Assembly: GCA_020002185.1 (NCBI GenBank)
Contig: CM034534.1
Location: 39,466,168-39,530,167, forward strand
From: Paraescarpia echinospica
Taxonomy: Eukaryota; Annelida; Polychaeta; Sabellida; Siboglinidae
Reading direction: 5' to 3'
Length of the DNA stretch: 64,000 nucleotides
Each line of letters begins with the position of its first letter. Position 1 is the stretch's first letter. The notes beneath the pieces were generated by a model. It was given only the letters and a program-made list of their open reading frames with translations. It did not search any database and was not told where the DNA came from. The translations under genes and the position numbers were made by a program. Below, in pieces: positions 21,656 to 32,752 of the stretch.

Positions 21656-23400
21656 GTTGGCGGGACTTAGACGTTTTTCATAGTAGGGACTTAGAAATAT
21701 TTAGAAAGATAAAACTTAGAAATGTTTTCATAGTTGGGAGGGTTTAGAAATTTAGGATTTAGAATTTGTTTTATAGTTGGTAAGATTTAGAAATTTAGGA
21801 CTTAGAAATGTTTTCATAGTTGCCAGGACTTAGAAATTTAGGACTTAGACATTTTTCAAAGTCAGTATTTAGAATACTTTTGAAAGTCAGGACTTAATAA
21901 TTTTCTGTTATGTTCTATTCTTAACTTAGAATATTTCGGAAACTTGGTACCTTTTCAAAGTTAGAAGTTAGACATTTTTTTTCAAATTTACTACAGATAT
22001 ACTTAAATTTTTTTCTTCAAATTTGATACTTCGAATATTTTTCAAAGTCGGTACCTAGACATTTTTCAAGTCGTAACTTGGAATATTGTTCATTTTTCTG
22101 TTATGTTAAAGTCGTCACTTAGTAATTTTTCTAGGTGAATTTGCTGAATTGACCTCTATATCTAGGCGAATTTCTTGAATTGAAACCTGTGTATCTTGCT
22201 GAATTTGCTGAGTTTGCTGAATGAAATCTTTGTATCTTGTTGAATATGCTGAATGGAACATATGTATCTTGCTGAATTTGCTGAATGAAACCTGTCTATT
22301 TACTGCATTTCTCCCTGTTTACCTGTCTATGTTATGGAAATTTATTGTATCTAGGTGAATTTGCTTGTGTATCTTGCTGAATTTGCTGAATGAAGCTTGT
22401 GTATCTTGCTGAATTTGCTGAACGAAACCTGTATATCTCGCTGAATTTGCCGAGTTTGCTGAATGAAACCTATGTAACCTGCTGAATTTGCTGAACGAAA
22501 CCTGTCTATTTGCTGCACTGCTCCTTGTTTACCTGTCTATTTGCTCTCTTGCTCCCTTTCACATGTCTATTTGCTGCATTGCTCCCTGTTTGCCTGTCTA
22601 TTTTGCGGAAATTTTGGAATTTCACGAATTCTACATCTCTATTTTGCGGAAATTGTGGGATTTACCTGTCTATTTTGCGGAAATTGTGGAATTTCACGAA
22701 TTCTACCTGTCTATGTTGTGGACATTGACTGTATCTAGATGAATTTGCTTGTGTATCTTGCTGGATTTGGTGAGTTTGCTTAATGAAACCGTTGGTATAA
22801 GTTTGGTTCATGCAAATAGTTGGTCTAAGTTTGATTCGGGTAACTCGCTGATCTAAGTTTTGTTCGTGGAACTAGCTGGTCTAAGCTTAGATCGTGCAAA
22901 TAGCTGGTCTAAGTGTAATGTTTCGTTCGTGCAACTAGCTGCTCTAAGTTTAATTCGTGCAACTAGCTGGTCTATTATGGAAGTCGCTAGTGTTAGTTTG
23001 ATCCATGGCACCTCACTTGTCTAAATGTTGTTAGTGCAACTCGTTGGTCTAAGTTTGATTCGCGTAACTTGCATACAAAGTTAGGACTTAGACATTTTTC
23101 ATAGTTGGCAGGACTTAGACATTCTTATAGCTGGCCAGACTTCGACATTTTCATAGTTGGGACTTAGTAATGTTTACATAGTTGGGACTTAGAAATTTTT
23201 CATAATTGTCAGCACTTAGAAAGCTTTCATAGTTGGTGGTACTTAGAAATTTAGGACCTAGACATTTTTTATAGTTGCGACTTTGTAATGTTTATATAGT
23301 TGAGACGTAGAAATATTTAGGACTTTTTATAGTTGGCAGGACTTAGAAATTTAGTACTTAGAAAATGTTGATAAAGTTGAAACTTAGAAATGTTTTATAT
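21656..23400. repeat. Mosaic of four minisatellite families
   Basis: Distinct blocks follow each other. Units of about 25-50 bp around 'acttagaaattttcatagttgg' fill 21660-22120 and recur at 23065-23400. Units of about 34 bp around 'gtgtatcttgctgaatttgctgaatgaaacct' fill 22130-22500 and 22725-22790. Units around 'cctgtctattttgcggaaattgtggaattt' or '...ttgctgcattgctccc' fill 22500-22725. Units of about 32 bp around 'ttggtctaagtttgattcgtgcaactagc' fill 22790-23065. None is coding. Confidence 0.8.
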
Positions 23401-23589
23401 TTGCTATAAAGTCACTAGGTGGCGGTTATTGGTAAGTCAATACACGAACTGGTTACCCCAAACTGACGTATACAGTCACTAGGTGGCACTTCTGGCTAGA
23501 TCAATAGGTCAAGCTATGACATGAATGATAGGTAAGACTATACAATTTATGCATAAGGGATACAAGTCAATACGTTCAATATGGTATGT

Positions 23590-24275
23590 ATTCTAGTCGA
23601 AAGCAGTTTCGATGCACGCGATACACACTTGTCTAGTCCAGTACACTTGGCCAGTCCTGCACTAAATACGTCATTGAACGAAATTATTTACATACGCGCA
23701 AGTTCAGAATGTTGGGTAGCCGAATTACTGCAAGTTGAATCGAACTACCATGCGTACTTATTTAATGAGATCATTGAACGAAATTATTTACAGGCGCGGA
23801 AGTTCCAAATGTTGGCTAACTGAATTACTACAAGTTTGACCAATTTACCACGCGTACTTATTTAATGACATCCCTGAACGAGATTATTTACACATGCGTA
23901 TGTTCCAAATGTTGGCTAGTCGAATTACTACAAGTTTGACCAATTTACCACACGTACTTATTTAATGACGTCACTGAAGGAAATTATACACATACGCGCA
24001 AGTTCAGAATGTTGGCTAGCCGAATTACTACAAGTTAGATCCAATTACCACGCGTACTTATTTAATGACGTCACGGAACCAAATTATTTCCATACGCGTA
24101 AGTTCCAAATGTTGGCTAGCTGAATTACTACAAGTTTGATCTAGTTACCATGCGTACTTAGTTACTGACGTCACTGAACGAAATTATATACATACCCGCA
24201 AGTTCAGAATGTTGTCTAGCCGAATTACTACAACTTTGACCTAATTACCACGCGTACTTATTTAATGACGTCATT
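23590..24275. repeat. About 100-bp satellite, six or so copies
   Basis: The block 'gcgtacttatttaatgacgtca' recurs at intervals of about 100 bp (near 23753, 23853, 23953, 24053, 24153 and 24253). Each is linked by 'acgaaattattta', 'catacgcgcaagttc.aaatgttggctag' and 'gaattactacaagttt'. Copies differ by roughly 10%. The first copies overlap a chance 80-codon frame. Confidence 0.85.
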
Positions 24276-24930
24276 TTCAATGAATTCCTGCCATTTTCAT
24301 GAACAAATAATAATAATTATTTATTTAATTTATAATGATTGTATGCTATACGTAGGTTGTAGAAATATATTCGGGTCTGTCAGCATGTGTAATGACGTAT
24401 TCCATGACATGATTGACCTATTTTATAGTTCACCATATAAAAGAATGAATCTCTAACTGTGAACAAGTATGTATTATAGGTTATGTATTATAAAAAAGAT
24501 ACAGAAATATTATAAATAATTAAAGTATTATATTTATTTGTGTCCCTTTTCGGTTGTCAGTGCCAATGAATTTTAGTATTATTCATAGCGTGGATAGGGC
24601 CTGAGGTTTTTACCGAAGAAATACGAATTTAAACACTACAGTACGGAAAAGATAGCAATGGTTTATGATTTAGTAAAAAAATGACTGTCGTGTATTTGAT
24701 TTTGTTAAGAGTAACATGTCTGCATGTTATGTAGTTTGAAATGTTTCTTAGTTAAGCAATAAAGTCGACATCATTTGTGCATTTATGAAATACAATCTTT
24801 GTTTATTGACAAAACTTTTGCAGCAATTTAAGTATACAAAATAGTTCATATTTTTCATAAGTCTCCCGCATAAACAGAAAACACTCGTGGTCATTCAACA
24901 GTGACAAGTGTACCGAAGCAAATAGTTCCA
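24276..24930. other. AT-rich unassigned DNA
   Basis: No gene, transposon or repeat recognised. Confidence 0.4.
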
Positions 24931-24939
24931 AATGTATGG

Positions 24940-25112
24940 ACCAAATTACTACCAGTTTGACAGATTTACTACGCCTATCTACGCAGATGGCCGCCAGTTT
25001 GACTGATTCATCACGCGTACCTCTCCAGATGGCCGTCAGTTTGACTAATTTACTACGCGTACCTACACAGATAGCCGTCAGTTTGACTAATTTACTACGC
25101 GCGCATTTTACT
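24940..25112. repeat. 42-bp tandem repeat, about 3.5 copies
   Basis: The unit is about gccgtcagtttgactaattt followed by actacgcgtacctacacagata. The period is 42 bp, a multiple of three, so frames stay open on both strands (24936-25124 plus, 24803-25162 minus). The unit shares 'tttgac.aatttac.acgcgtac' with the 100-bp satellite, suggesting common ancestry. Confidence 0.8.
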
Positions 25113-25189
25113 GTGCGGTTTTGAGTGTCCTCGCCCCTGCAGCCCGCATGAACCTCACGCACGAGCCGATTGTGCGTCTGGCAGCCCCC

Positions 25190-25554
25190 CTTTGCCCCCG
25201 ACGTTGATACCGAACAGCTGAAAGGTGAGTATGAGGACTTTCAGCTGTTGGCCGATGACGTCATCGTGCTGGAGGAGGATGGCCAAGCGCGGCAGATCGA
25301 CCTCGTCACGTCTTAGATTCAATCAAGACATCGTTGCAGGCCTTCCTCTTCCCGCTGTTGGCAAATGTGATGTAGAGAGGCTGTTTTCCCTCTTGCGGAA
25401 AATACACACAGACGCACGCCACAGCTTGAATGCGGACACCATTAGGGCGAACCATCTGTGTAAACTGAACATCGACAGCCCCTGCCACCAGTTGGCTGTG
25501 TCAGCGGAGATGCTGAGACTGGCTAAATCTACAACTCATGCTGAGTCACAGTGA
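25190..25554 (+). pseudogene. hAT-type transposase C-terminal (dimerisation) remnant
   Basis: Before about 25310 one frame reads GEYEDFQLLADDVIVLEEDG. After a frameshift the frame ending at 25554 has CDVERLFSLLRKIHTDARHS then LNADTIRANHLCKLN. This corresponds to the hAT C-terminal dimerisation region (VER.FS.L..I.T..R..L...T......K.N). It ends naturally at TGA 25552-25554. The catalytic DDE part is not present. It could alternatively be a domesticated hAT-like exon, but the frameshift argues for a dead fragment. Confidence 0.65.
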
Positions 25555-25594
25555 TGAATGTAGTTTGTGGCACATATTGGGTATACATAGTATA

Positions 25595-26070
25595 CATACA
25601 TTGAATGCTGAACCATGCAGTTTTAATTGGCAATATTACACTGATTACTACAAAATGTTATCTTGTTCTATTAATTAAATAATTAATTAATATTGCTCTA
25701 TTAATTAATTAATGTATTTTCTGTCTACTGGAACTGTAGGTATCTGTTGATTGCTGAGCGCTTCAGCTTTTATCTGCTGTATTACAATCAGTAATCACTA
25801 AAGCATCTTGTTTCTTAATTAATTTATTTATTATATTAATGAATTAATTAATTAACATATTGTTCCGTCTACACATATGGTATACATATATTAAATGCTG
25901 AGCGATGCAGCTTTAATTTGCCATATTAAACACTGATCCCTACAAAAATGCTATATTGTTTTATTAATTAATATTTATATTTTTATTTATTAATATTGTG
26001 TCCCGTCGACAAACAGCCACTTTTTCGTTGCTGAGCTTCCCAGCTAACATTTGCTAGATTAAATATGATA
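25595..26070. repeat. About 140-bp AT-rich tandem repeat, four copies
   Basis: The landmark 'aatgctgagc.atgcagctttaat' recurs near 25603, 25751, 25894 and 26026. Each copy is followed by a variable TTAATTAA-rich tract. Copies have diverged strongly. Confidence 0.7.
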
Positions 26071-28890
26071 TGTGCAACAAAATAGTGATAAAATATAATT
26101 TAATTAAAATAAATTCCCTGAAAATCATGCTAATTTATGCAAATTATGCCAATATAAATTAGTAAAATATAACTGTTTGATATATTTGAAAAGACATAGT
26201 TTCAATAAAAATTATGCACGCGTTTTGGTGCCATTTTCCAGTTCACTGGTATTGTACAAGAGATAGGGTTACAATCTAAAAAAAATATTACATCTTCAAA
26301 AATTAATATCTCCTAAAGTACTTTACCGATTTTTATATTGTTTACACTTTTCACTTTCTCCTGGGTTTCGCCATATGATAAAATATAATACAACAATTTG
26401 AAATGTTCAATGACATCCCTATCATTAATTACATTTGCGTCCCTTTCCTGCATTCAACTGACAACACGAACGGACGCGACTCGTTATTGACGGACAAAAC
26501 TTAAGTGCGTATAATACAGAATGTCATTAACGGACACTTGTCTTGTCGATAACATTCATTGTGTTAACACAATGTAAAACAAGGTTAATTTCACAAATAC
26601 AATGTCGAAGAATCGTCGGTTTGCGTGGAAGCCACGTTGACAGCGTATTGATATTTGACCGGCCTTCCTCAGAATTATCCGAGCTCGCTATTCGGGAATT
26701 TGAGTGACAGCGCGATGATTTGAGTGGCAGCGCTGCGATTCTTATAAACATTGAACGGTTAAATTCTAAAGTTGGTTCTGCGTCGGTAAAACATATTTGG
26801 GCTATCGGTACGTTATAAATATATACGATTTATACTATATAACAGTATTTGTAAATAAAAACGAACAAAAACGTTCTCAAACGATCCTTCCTGTGGTCAT
26901 TGTGCAGCCAACATGTGGAAGGCTTGCAGGTTAGAAACATATCTATCCATCTCGACTGTGTGCGTTAAATGGTTGACAGGTATAAACAAACGAACCACGT
27001 CTCATCACGAGAGTCTCGCGCAGTATGAATGGTCATACATATATACATCATAGCAAAAAAGGATGAAATAAGGCAAATATATTCGGACAATACACATGTT
27101 ATGCCGCGTTATCTTGCCTCTTACGCATGTACGGATTAAAACAATTAATAATTATTTTATATGATAATACTCTATATATTGTTACGCTAACTTAGGATCA
27201 GTGTAAGTCTATATCCTCTCAGCACCGAGGTCCACTCCCCTCTTTCTAGAAGCATTGGCTTGTGATCTGCCAAATTGGCTATGTATTTCAAAAACACAAA
27301 CGTTGTTATTTCGAGGTTTTTTAATACCTTTTCCGCGGTTTGTCATTCCACAGATAGTGCCACTGGGGTTATAGTAATCTTTTATCTGCAGCATGCAAGG
27401 CAGACATTGGCGACAGCAGAAGGTGGATGGTCATGAGATACCCTCATCCATATTGTATCCTCGTGCAAACAAGAACAGGAAGAAAAAGAACAACAACATG
27501 CTCAACAAAACGTGTACAAAGTGCTACATACCACGTTATATTGGTTTTGCTGTAAAACGGTGGGGGACAGTGCAAGCTTGGATTTCCGCAGATGTTCAAG
27601 ATGATAAAGTATACTTTATCGAGGACAATTTCGTTGTTACGCCGCAGTCCATTCTTCTGGGATTGTATTCAGATTGCCGGGACATATACAGAGAAGAATG
27701 AGTGAGGAATGTATAGTAACAAGAGTTAGGAATACAGAAGAAGTTATAGTAGGAAAAGAGGTTCGAACTTAAGATTAAGAGACCGTGTCTAGAAAAACCT
27801 CGAAAAAGTAGGTCTGAATAGCCGATGCTGAAGATCCGTATGCCTGGAGAAGTATTGTTGAGAAAGAGTAACGGACCGAGAGGTGCCCCGCAATAATACA
27901 AAGGACCAAGGAGAAGAAGGTGGTAATGAGGAAGAAGAAAATCACCCAACAGAGAGATCCGCACAACCTCAGTCCAAATCAAACCAACAGCACGGCTATC
28001 CAGTATCGTCGGTTTTCTTATCGACTCGGTAAAAAAATTGCAGAAGGATCGTCAGAGGTAAAAATTATAATGTGCAATTGATGCGATGAAAAGCGGTGGC
28101 AAACAAGTTAAGTTGCTTTCAATTTTGTAAGCCGTGCAACTTCAAATTTTATTTCCAGGTGATTGTCAGTCTGTCCCCAGTCATATATCCTGCCCATCTA
28201 TATGTGCTGCCAATTAGCTCTTTTCACAATTCAGCATCTTCCTCCTACCTGCTCGTATACGTTTACATCTATTCGAACCCAGTTGATGTCTGGTACCTGG
28301 TGCAGCAGATGTTCGTTCTGTCCCTAGGTCAGTACGAGTGTCCCCGATCCATTTTGTTCAAGGGTTGTAGTTCTTACAGAAGAAGCTGTCTTGAGCGAAT
28401 ATTCTTTCAGCCCAGCAAAAGCTCTCTCGAGAAAAATGGTCGCCCATGCTAGGTCAATTAACATAGGAAAGACGTTCAACAGGAACCGAGAAAGCCGTCA
28501 TCCAAGACGGGTGGTCACCAGATGTCGCATAAGACAGGTTTTTCTATATGTGACCTGCCACAGTTAAGTAGGCATTAAGCCGCAAAACTGTGAAATAGAA
28601 TTTTGTTAATTTTTCGATCCCACAGATCATGATCTTTAAAATGATAACTCATTTGTTGAAATATTTTCAGTAGTCTGATTTACTGCTAAAATAATTGAAA
28701 CAACATTAAAGCAACGTTTTGAAAAGCAAGGTCATCTAGACTCATACTGTGTATTAGGCCCATGTTTAATACATGGCTTCGTATATGCATGTATTTGATT
28801 AATTTTGGATTGTTGGTCGATGCGAATAAACGAGGTATTGAAAGATGGTGTTGTAAGGTGCGCAGTTCTGCTAAAATAACAAAATGGATG
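26071..28890. other. Unassigned DNA
   Basis: I see no confident gene. Two frames were considered (27393-27701 plus; 27394-27209 minus, rich in Arg/Lys/Asn). Neither has a recognisable domain or clear splice signals. The region is AT-rich with scattered short repeats. Confidence 0.35.
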
Positions 28891-28899
28891 GATCATTAC

Positions 28900-29050
28900 C
28901 TAAATAGCTCTTGTTGGCTAGGGTCCAGCTTTTCCATTGATCTGATGGTTTTTCGAACCGCATCCTTCAATATTGTAGGGCCATCAAGATTTTTCTTAAT
29001 TGATGGTTTTTCGCACCTTTTGCAATTGAAAATTTCACCAATAATTATAT
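28900..29050 (-). other. Possible exon of an unidentified gene
   Basis: The minus strand is open from about 29050. It encodes FNCKRCEKPSIKKNLDGPT, then ILKDAVRKTIRSMEKL and DPSQQELF, then a reasonable donor TTTAG|GTAATG (28900/28899). The composition looks protein-like (CxxC, amphipathic helix). I do not recognise the family. A transposon-derived gene is equally possible. Confidence 0.25.
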
Positions 29051-29055
29051 TCTAA

Positions 29056-30085
29056 CATTCTCTCGAATATTTGTCTTTGTCCATTATGATGTTTCCTTTT
29101 TTCGATTTCAAACTACCAGTAGTTAAGCATGTTCTTTTCCATGTAAATGCTCATATTCTCGCATGCATGGATTTTGTGTCGTGTTTATGCCTTTGTTAAA
29201 TTTCTCCACATTGTTCATTAAGATAATTATGATTTGCAACAGTACATTTGCACGTTATAACTTTTTTCACTGTCACATACGCATCATCATTTCACTTAAT
29301 TATTTTCCTCCATTCATCCATCAAATTTAGAATTTCATCAGTCGTCCATTCACGGAACAGAAAACCACCGTTAAGGTAGCTGTGATTGGTAGCTATCAGT
29401 GTTGGTAATTATGTTTTGTAAACATTCTTACAGACCTTATATAGCAAACTAACATTCACATTTGAGGCAATGATAGTTTGACTGCTGGCGTCGTCTCCAT
29501 TGATGAATATGTAGCACGTGGAGGGGAAGTAAATGAATGTGAATTAACCAGTGGTATTTTGTTCGCTCCGTAATAATTTCACTTTACAGCTGAATACTGT
29601 ATTAAATGACATGGCACTACGTCATCCGTCGGGGTACTGGGGTAAGGTCATCTCAGTATCGGTTGGATGGGTTGAAATGACAGAGTATGGCCGTGGTTGC
29701 TTAAACCTCGTCACACATCTTCTTCCACTAATTGTGTTCGATCAGTATATATAATTTCAACTACCCAATGGTGTTTGTATATGTGAGATACCCATTAAAC
29801 CAACAGCGGTAATATACAGAAGAACAACGCAAGTCCAGTGTATAGTGACACTGCCAAACAACTTCGCCTTGTAAGGTTGTAATAATGCCATGAATGGCTT
29901 ACTAAGACGCTGCTGTTTCACTTTTTGTACTTAACAAGTCGACTTGTAGGATGTCGTTAGTGTCACTGGCGACGTTTGTGTCTGGGTTGTTTTCCAAGGT
30001 GATGCAGTGTGTGACTAGTTCTCTAGAGATGGCCTAATTCACTCCACATCGCCCGCGACATCGCCCGCGATATCCACCACACCCC
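29056..30085. other. Unassigned DNA
   Basis: AT-rich, no gene or repeat identified. It lies immediately downstream of the TMEM8-like gene and may hold its 3' untranslated region and polyadenylation site. Confidence 0.35.
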
Positions 30086-30360
30086 CTACATCCGCACAAC
30101 CCTCACATCCCCTACATTCCCCATATCCCCCACAACCCATGAAACATCTCCCAAATCTTCAACGTCCTCCGTATCATCCCCAGCTCGTTCGTCGGCTACC
30201 TGCTCACCAACAGCTACACCATTGATGTCCTCCAATAATATATCTTCTTTTCTCTCCGAGAAACACTGCTTCCTCAGGTCATGGATTCTCGCTAGCGACA
30301 TCATGCACATAGGTCTATCAGTCTGGCTTGGTTCTGCTGGTGTTCCGCCTTCTGTTACGT
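30086..30360 (-). CDS. TMEM8-like gene, last coding exon
   Basis: The acceptor is strong (ccctgtcttgttgcag before 30360). It joins the preceding exon (one leftover base) in frame to the stop TAG at 30088-30086. The exon encodes about 90 residues, beginning DVTEGGTPAEPSQTDRP. An acidic tail follows, with repeated Asp/Gly/Val (DDTEDVEDLGDVSWVVGDMG). This is the hydrophilic C-terminus after the last membrane segment. Such tails are poorly conserved, so the call rests on splice signals and frame rather than homology. Confidence 0.6.
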
Positions 30361-30761
30361 CTGCAACAAGACAGGGAACTATAAAGCGTACGTAGCCTAC
30401 GTCATGCCGGGACTACGTGAGCTTTCAAAACAGACACGAAACAGCTGAGTGAAATACCGATAATAAATAACAAATATATATTCCATTATCCTGTAATACC
30501 AAATCGAAATCACTATTCGCTAAGCATTATATGAATGCCATCAATTAAGTTGAACCCCACCGCAGCCACCATGCATGTAACAAAACGATACGTTGATTCC
30601 ATGGTAGAACGTTATATGTTGTACACATCAGAACGTGCAGCTCGTGTGTAAAGTGACCGTCAACTTAATCATTACTTTGTTGAATCGGTGTATTCGTAGA
30701 GAGAGTAACACAATAATTTGCTCAGTTATTAGATACACAATAGTAAAGCAGGAGTACTGAC

Positions 30762-30972
30762 CTACTACGGACTGCGAGCGGTTCGGTAGCAGCATTAGAG
30801 TACACAGGGCGATACTAACGTGCCACGCGCTGTGTACATATCTGTAGTTGGATTTCGTCTCAAACAGACCGTATGCCGTCACAGAAACCAGTGCGAGCCC
30901 TAAGCCGAGCAATAGGAAACAGAGCCTCCGTCGACGTGGGTAGCAGTTGTGTCCTTCGCTCCACCTGAAGCA
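30762..30972 (-). CDS. TMEM8/PGAP6-like membrane protein, penultimate exon
   Basis: Bounded by acceptor ...aatgcag (exon from 30972) and donor TAG|GTCAGT (30762/30761); 211 bp, 70 codons plus one base. It encodes CFRWSEGHNCYPRRRRL, a transmembrane segment CFLLLGLGLALVSVTAYGLF, then ETKSNYRYVHSAWHVSIAL and another hydrophobic stretch ending LLPNRSQS. The ETKxNYxYxHSxWH block is a hallmark of the TMEM8 family (CREST superfamily, putative membrane hydrolases). The HSxWH histidines are presumed metal ligands. PGAP6 trims GPI anchors, and the paralogue myomaker fuses muscle cells. I cannot say which role applies. Confidence 0.82.
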
Positions 30973-31705
30973 CTGCATTATTGATGCTCGGCTGTAGTAA
31001 CAATGACGCAGGCAATGTTGATGAAGCAATGACATAGCATTTAACTGACACTGTCATGGTTCACCCTTTGTAACGAAAGCTGTTTAACATTTACACATAT
31101 GTGGATTACGTGACACTGGGACACGTTCGTTAGACACATATTTGTAACAATCATCCGTCGCTTTAGAAAAGCCCGGGACGTTGGTATTTTAGGAAACGTT
31201 CCATTAAAATTTTAGACATGTATTATACACTGCCTATGCCTACATGCGGTACTGATTTTTGTACATATTGTTTGCATTGCGGGTGTGACACACAATGTAC
31301 GACAACAAGTATTGTGAATGATACGCACACGTATGTTAGATTGATCAGGCGTGTGCTACAAGCTCCGCAACAAATTGTGTTTATGTCCGGTTGTATGCGT
31401 GCGATGAATATCAAGATTGAGTTTTGCGCAGGCGAGTAAGTGAATCTTAATATGTATGATGGAATTCACAACTTGTACAGCCAAAAACGTGACCATTTGT
31501 ATATTTACTTCGGATATTGTTCTGTTGTACTGGGAATATCGCCCATCTGGACAGTGCGGCGCGGGAAATTTCGCCTTTGCTGACACGAAATCATAGCGTT
31601 CACCTGGACACATTGACGACGGACAATAGCAGCTGAAGTGCGTTAACGGTGTGCCTTTGTTTGTGGATAAGCGTCTGACACTCGCTGGGTGTCAAGCAAA
31701 CCGTG
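30973..31705. other. Intronic DNA of the TMEM8-like gene, no feature seen
   Basis: Small overlapping frames only. No recognisable repeat or domain before the LINE ORF1 start at 31706. Confidence 0.4.
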
Positions 31706-32054
31706 ATGCCTAAGGCAAAGCCGCCCAAGACCGGAGCGGGCGTAAGTGGTGCAACCGCGGCCTTGTTGCTGACGTCCACCTAGAAGTAAGCACCGACGCG
31801 AACGAAAGCCAGACCTACAGTACGTTCGCTGAGAAACTCCTGAAAATACAACAAGATGCGTACCATGCGTGCCATGCATGCTTGCAAAGCGCGGTAGCTG
31901 ACATTAACAGGAAGGTGGATTGTTTCATGCGTGAGACAACCACGGCGCTGACCGAACTCCGAGTCAGCCTGCAGTACACGCAAACCCAAGTCGAGGAGAT
32001 CAAAGAGAAGCAGTTGAAGGAAAACATTGACGATCTGTCGAAGAAGATGATCGA
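31706..32054 (+). pseudogene. LINE ORF1, 5' half (split by PLE2)
   Basis: The reading frame starts with ATG at 31706 (MPKAKPPKTGAGVSG), is broken near 31780, and continues as a coiled-coil (CFMRETTTALTELRVSL, QVEEIKEKQLKENID). It stops at the PLE2 insertion. The 3' half resumes at 34307 with the same 11 bases. ORF1 proteins of CR1/L1-like LINEs are RNA-binding chaperones with a coiled coil followed by an RRM-like domain, which fits the two halves. Confidence 0.7.
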
Positions 32055-32129
32055 TTACTGAACATTCTTCAGGATAATTAATTTTCAAATCAGAAACTTA
32101 ATTTTTTATATCCAAGATGTAATAAATTG

Positions 32130-32180
32130 ACCTGGCAGAGGTTTTCGTCAACGCATCACGTCGACTTCATCAGTACCGAT
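32130..32180 (-). ncRNA. Hammerhead-ribozyme-like motif, PLE2 terminus
   Basis: On the minus strand: CTGATGA (32173-32167), stem II GTCGACG/CGTTGAC around a TGATG loop, then CGAAAA. CCT...AGG forms a short stem III (ACCT CTGCC AGGT). Both conserved core strands are intact. Cleavage would need testing. Confidence 0.55.
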
Positions 32181-32383
32181 GACGCTGAATGACGTTATCG
32201 TACACGTGAGGCAGTTCGTAATTGTCCTCGTCTCTGCTGATGGGTGTTTTGGTTTTCCTTATCCAGATGGCTTCCTTGATTTGCCGGATTCTTCTGTTGG
32301 GTTCCTTGTCTACAAGTTTCACTCGCTCCCAGTCTATGATGCGGTTTTCAGTTGTCGTATGGTCTGTAGAGGGATGGTAGACA

Positions 32384-32668
32384 TCAATCTTTATTCACGC
32401 TCCTTGTGTATTTCTCATTTTTCGTGTTGTGTACGTCCTTTGCCCTGTGTTCCTCCAGTCGTGTTTTGAGTAGTCTTCCTGTCTCCCCAATGTACTCAGC
32501 ACCACAGTTCTTGCATGACATTTGGTACACCAGTTCGCCCTGTTTATCTAGCTCTACTTTGTCCTTCGGATGTACCAACAGGTGCCTGAGGGTGGTGTGG
32601 GGACGCATGGCTGTTGCTACTCCATACTTCTTCAGTACTCGGTGTACTCTCTTTGAGACCCCCTCCAC
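32384..32668 (-). pseudogene. PLE2 GIY-YIG endonuclease domain
   Basis: The frame reads HTTLRHLLVHPKDKVELDK, a linker, and then the GIY-YIG core LVYQMSCKNCGAEYIGETGR with LLKTRLEEH. It keeps the CxxC pair and the YIGET block with the catalytic Arg. A short frame break (about 32670-32752) separates it from the RT. The enzyme would nick target DNA for target-primed reverse transcription. Downstream, 32190-32380 codes the C-terminal tail in another frame. Confidence 0.85.
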
Positions 32669-32752
32669 GTACTGGATGACTACTTGGCTCCTGTAGTTTC
32701 TGTCCTTTGTCTTCTTTTTTCATTTTTTGCTATCTTTGACCCTTTTCAGGGC

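Noticed and set aside
21284..21747. Two overlapping frames rich in Cys, Leu, Arg and Ser (128 codons each)
   Set aside because: They translate a short tandem repeat; length and composition follow from the repeat, and there is no start context or domain.
21361..24275. CRISPR-like array
   Set aside because: Units are directly adjacent or degenerate, without regular unique spacers, and the DNA is eukaryotic.
24803..25162. 119-codon minus-strand frame with repeated segments
   Set aside because: Produced by the 42-bp tandem repeat, whose period is a multiple of three.
27209..27701. Minus (27209-27394) and plus (27393-27701) frames
   Set aside because: Some protein-like composition, but no family, no convincing splice sites, and neighbouring DNA is unannotatable; left unassigned.
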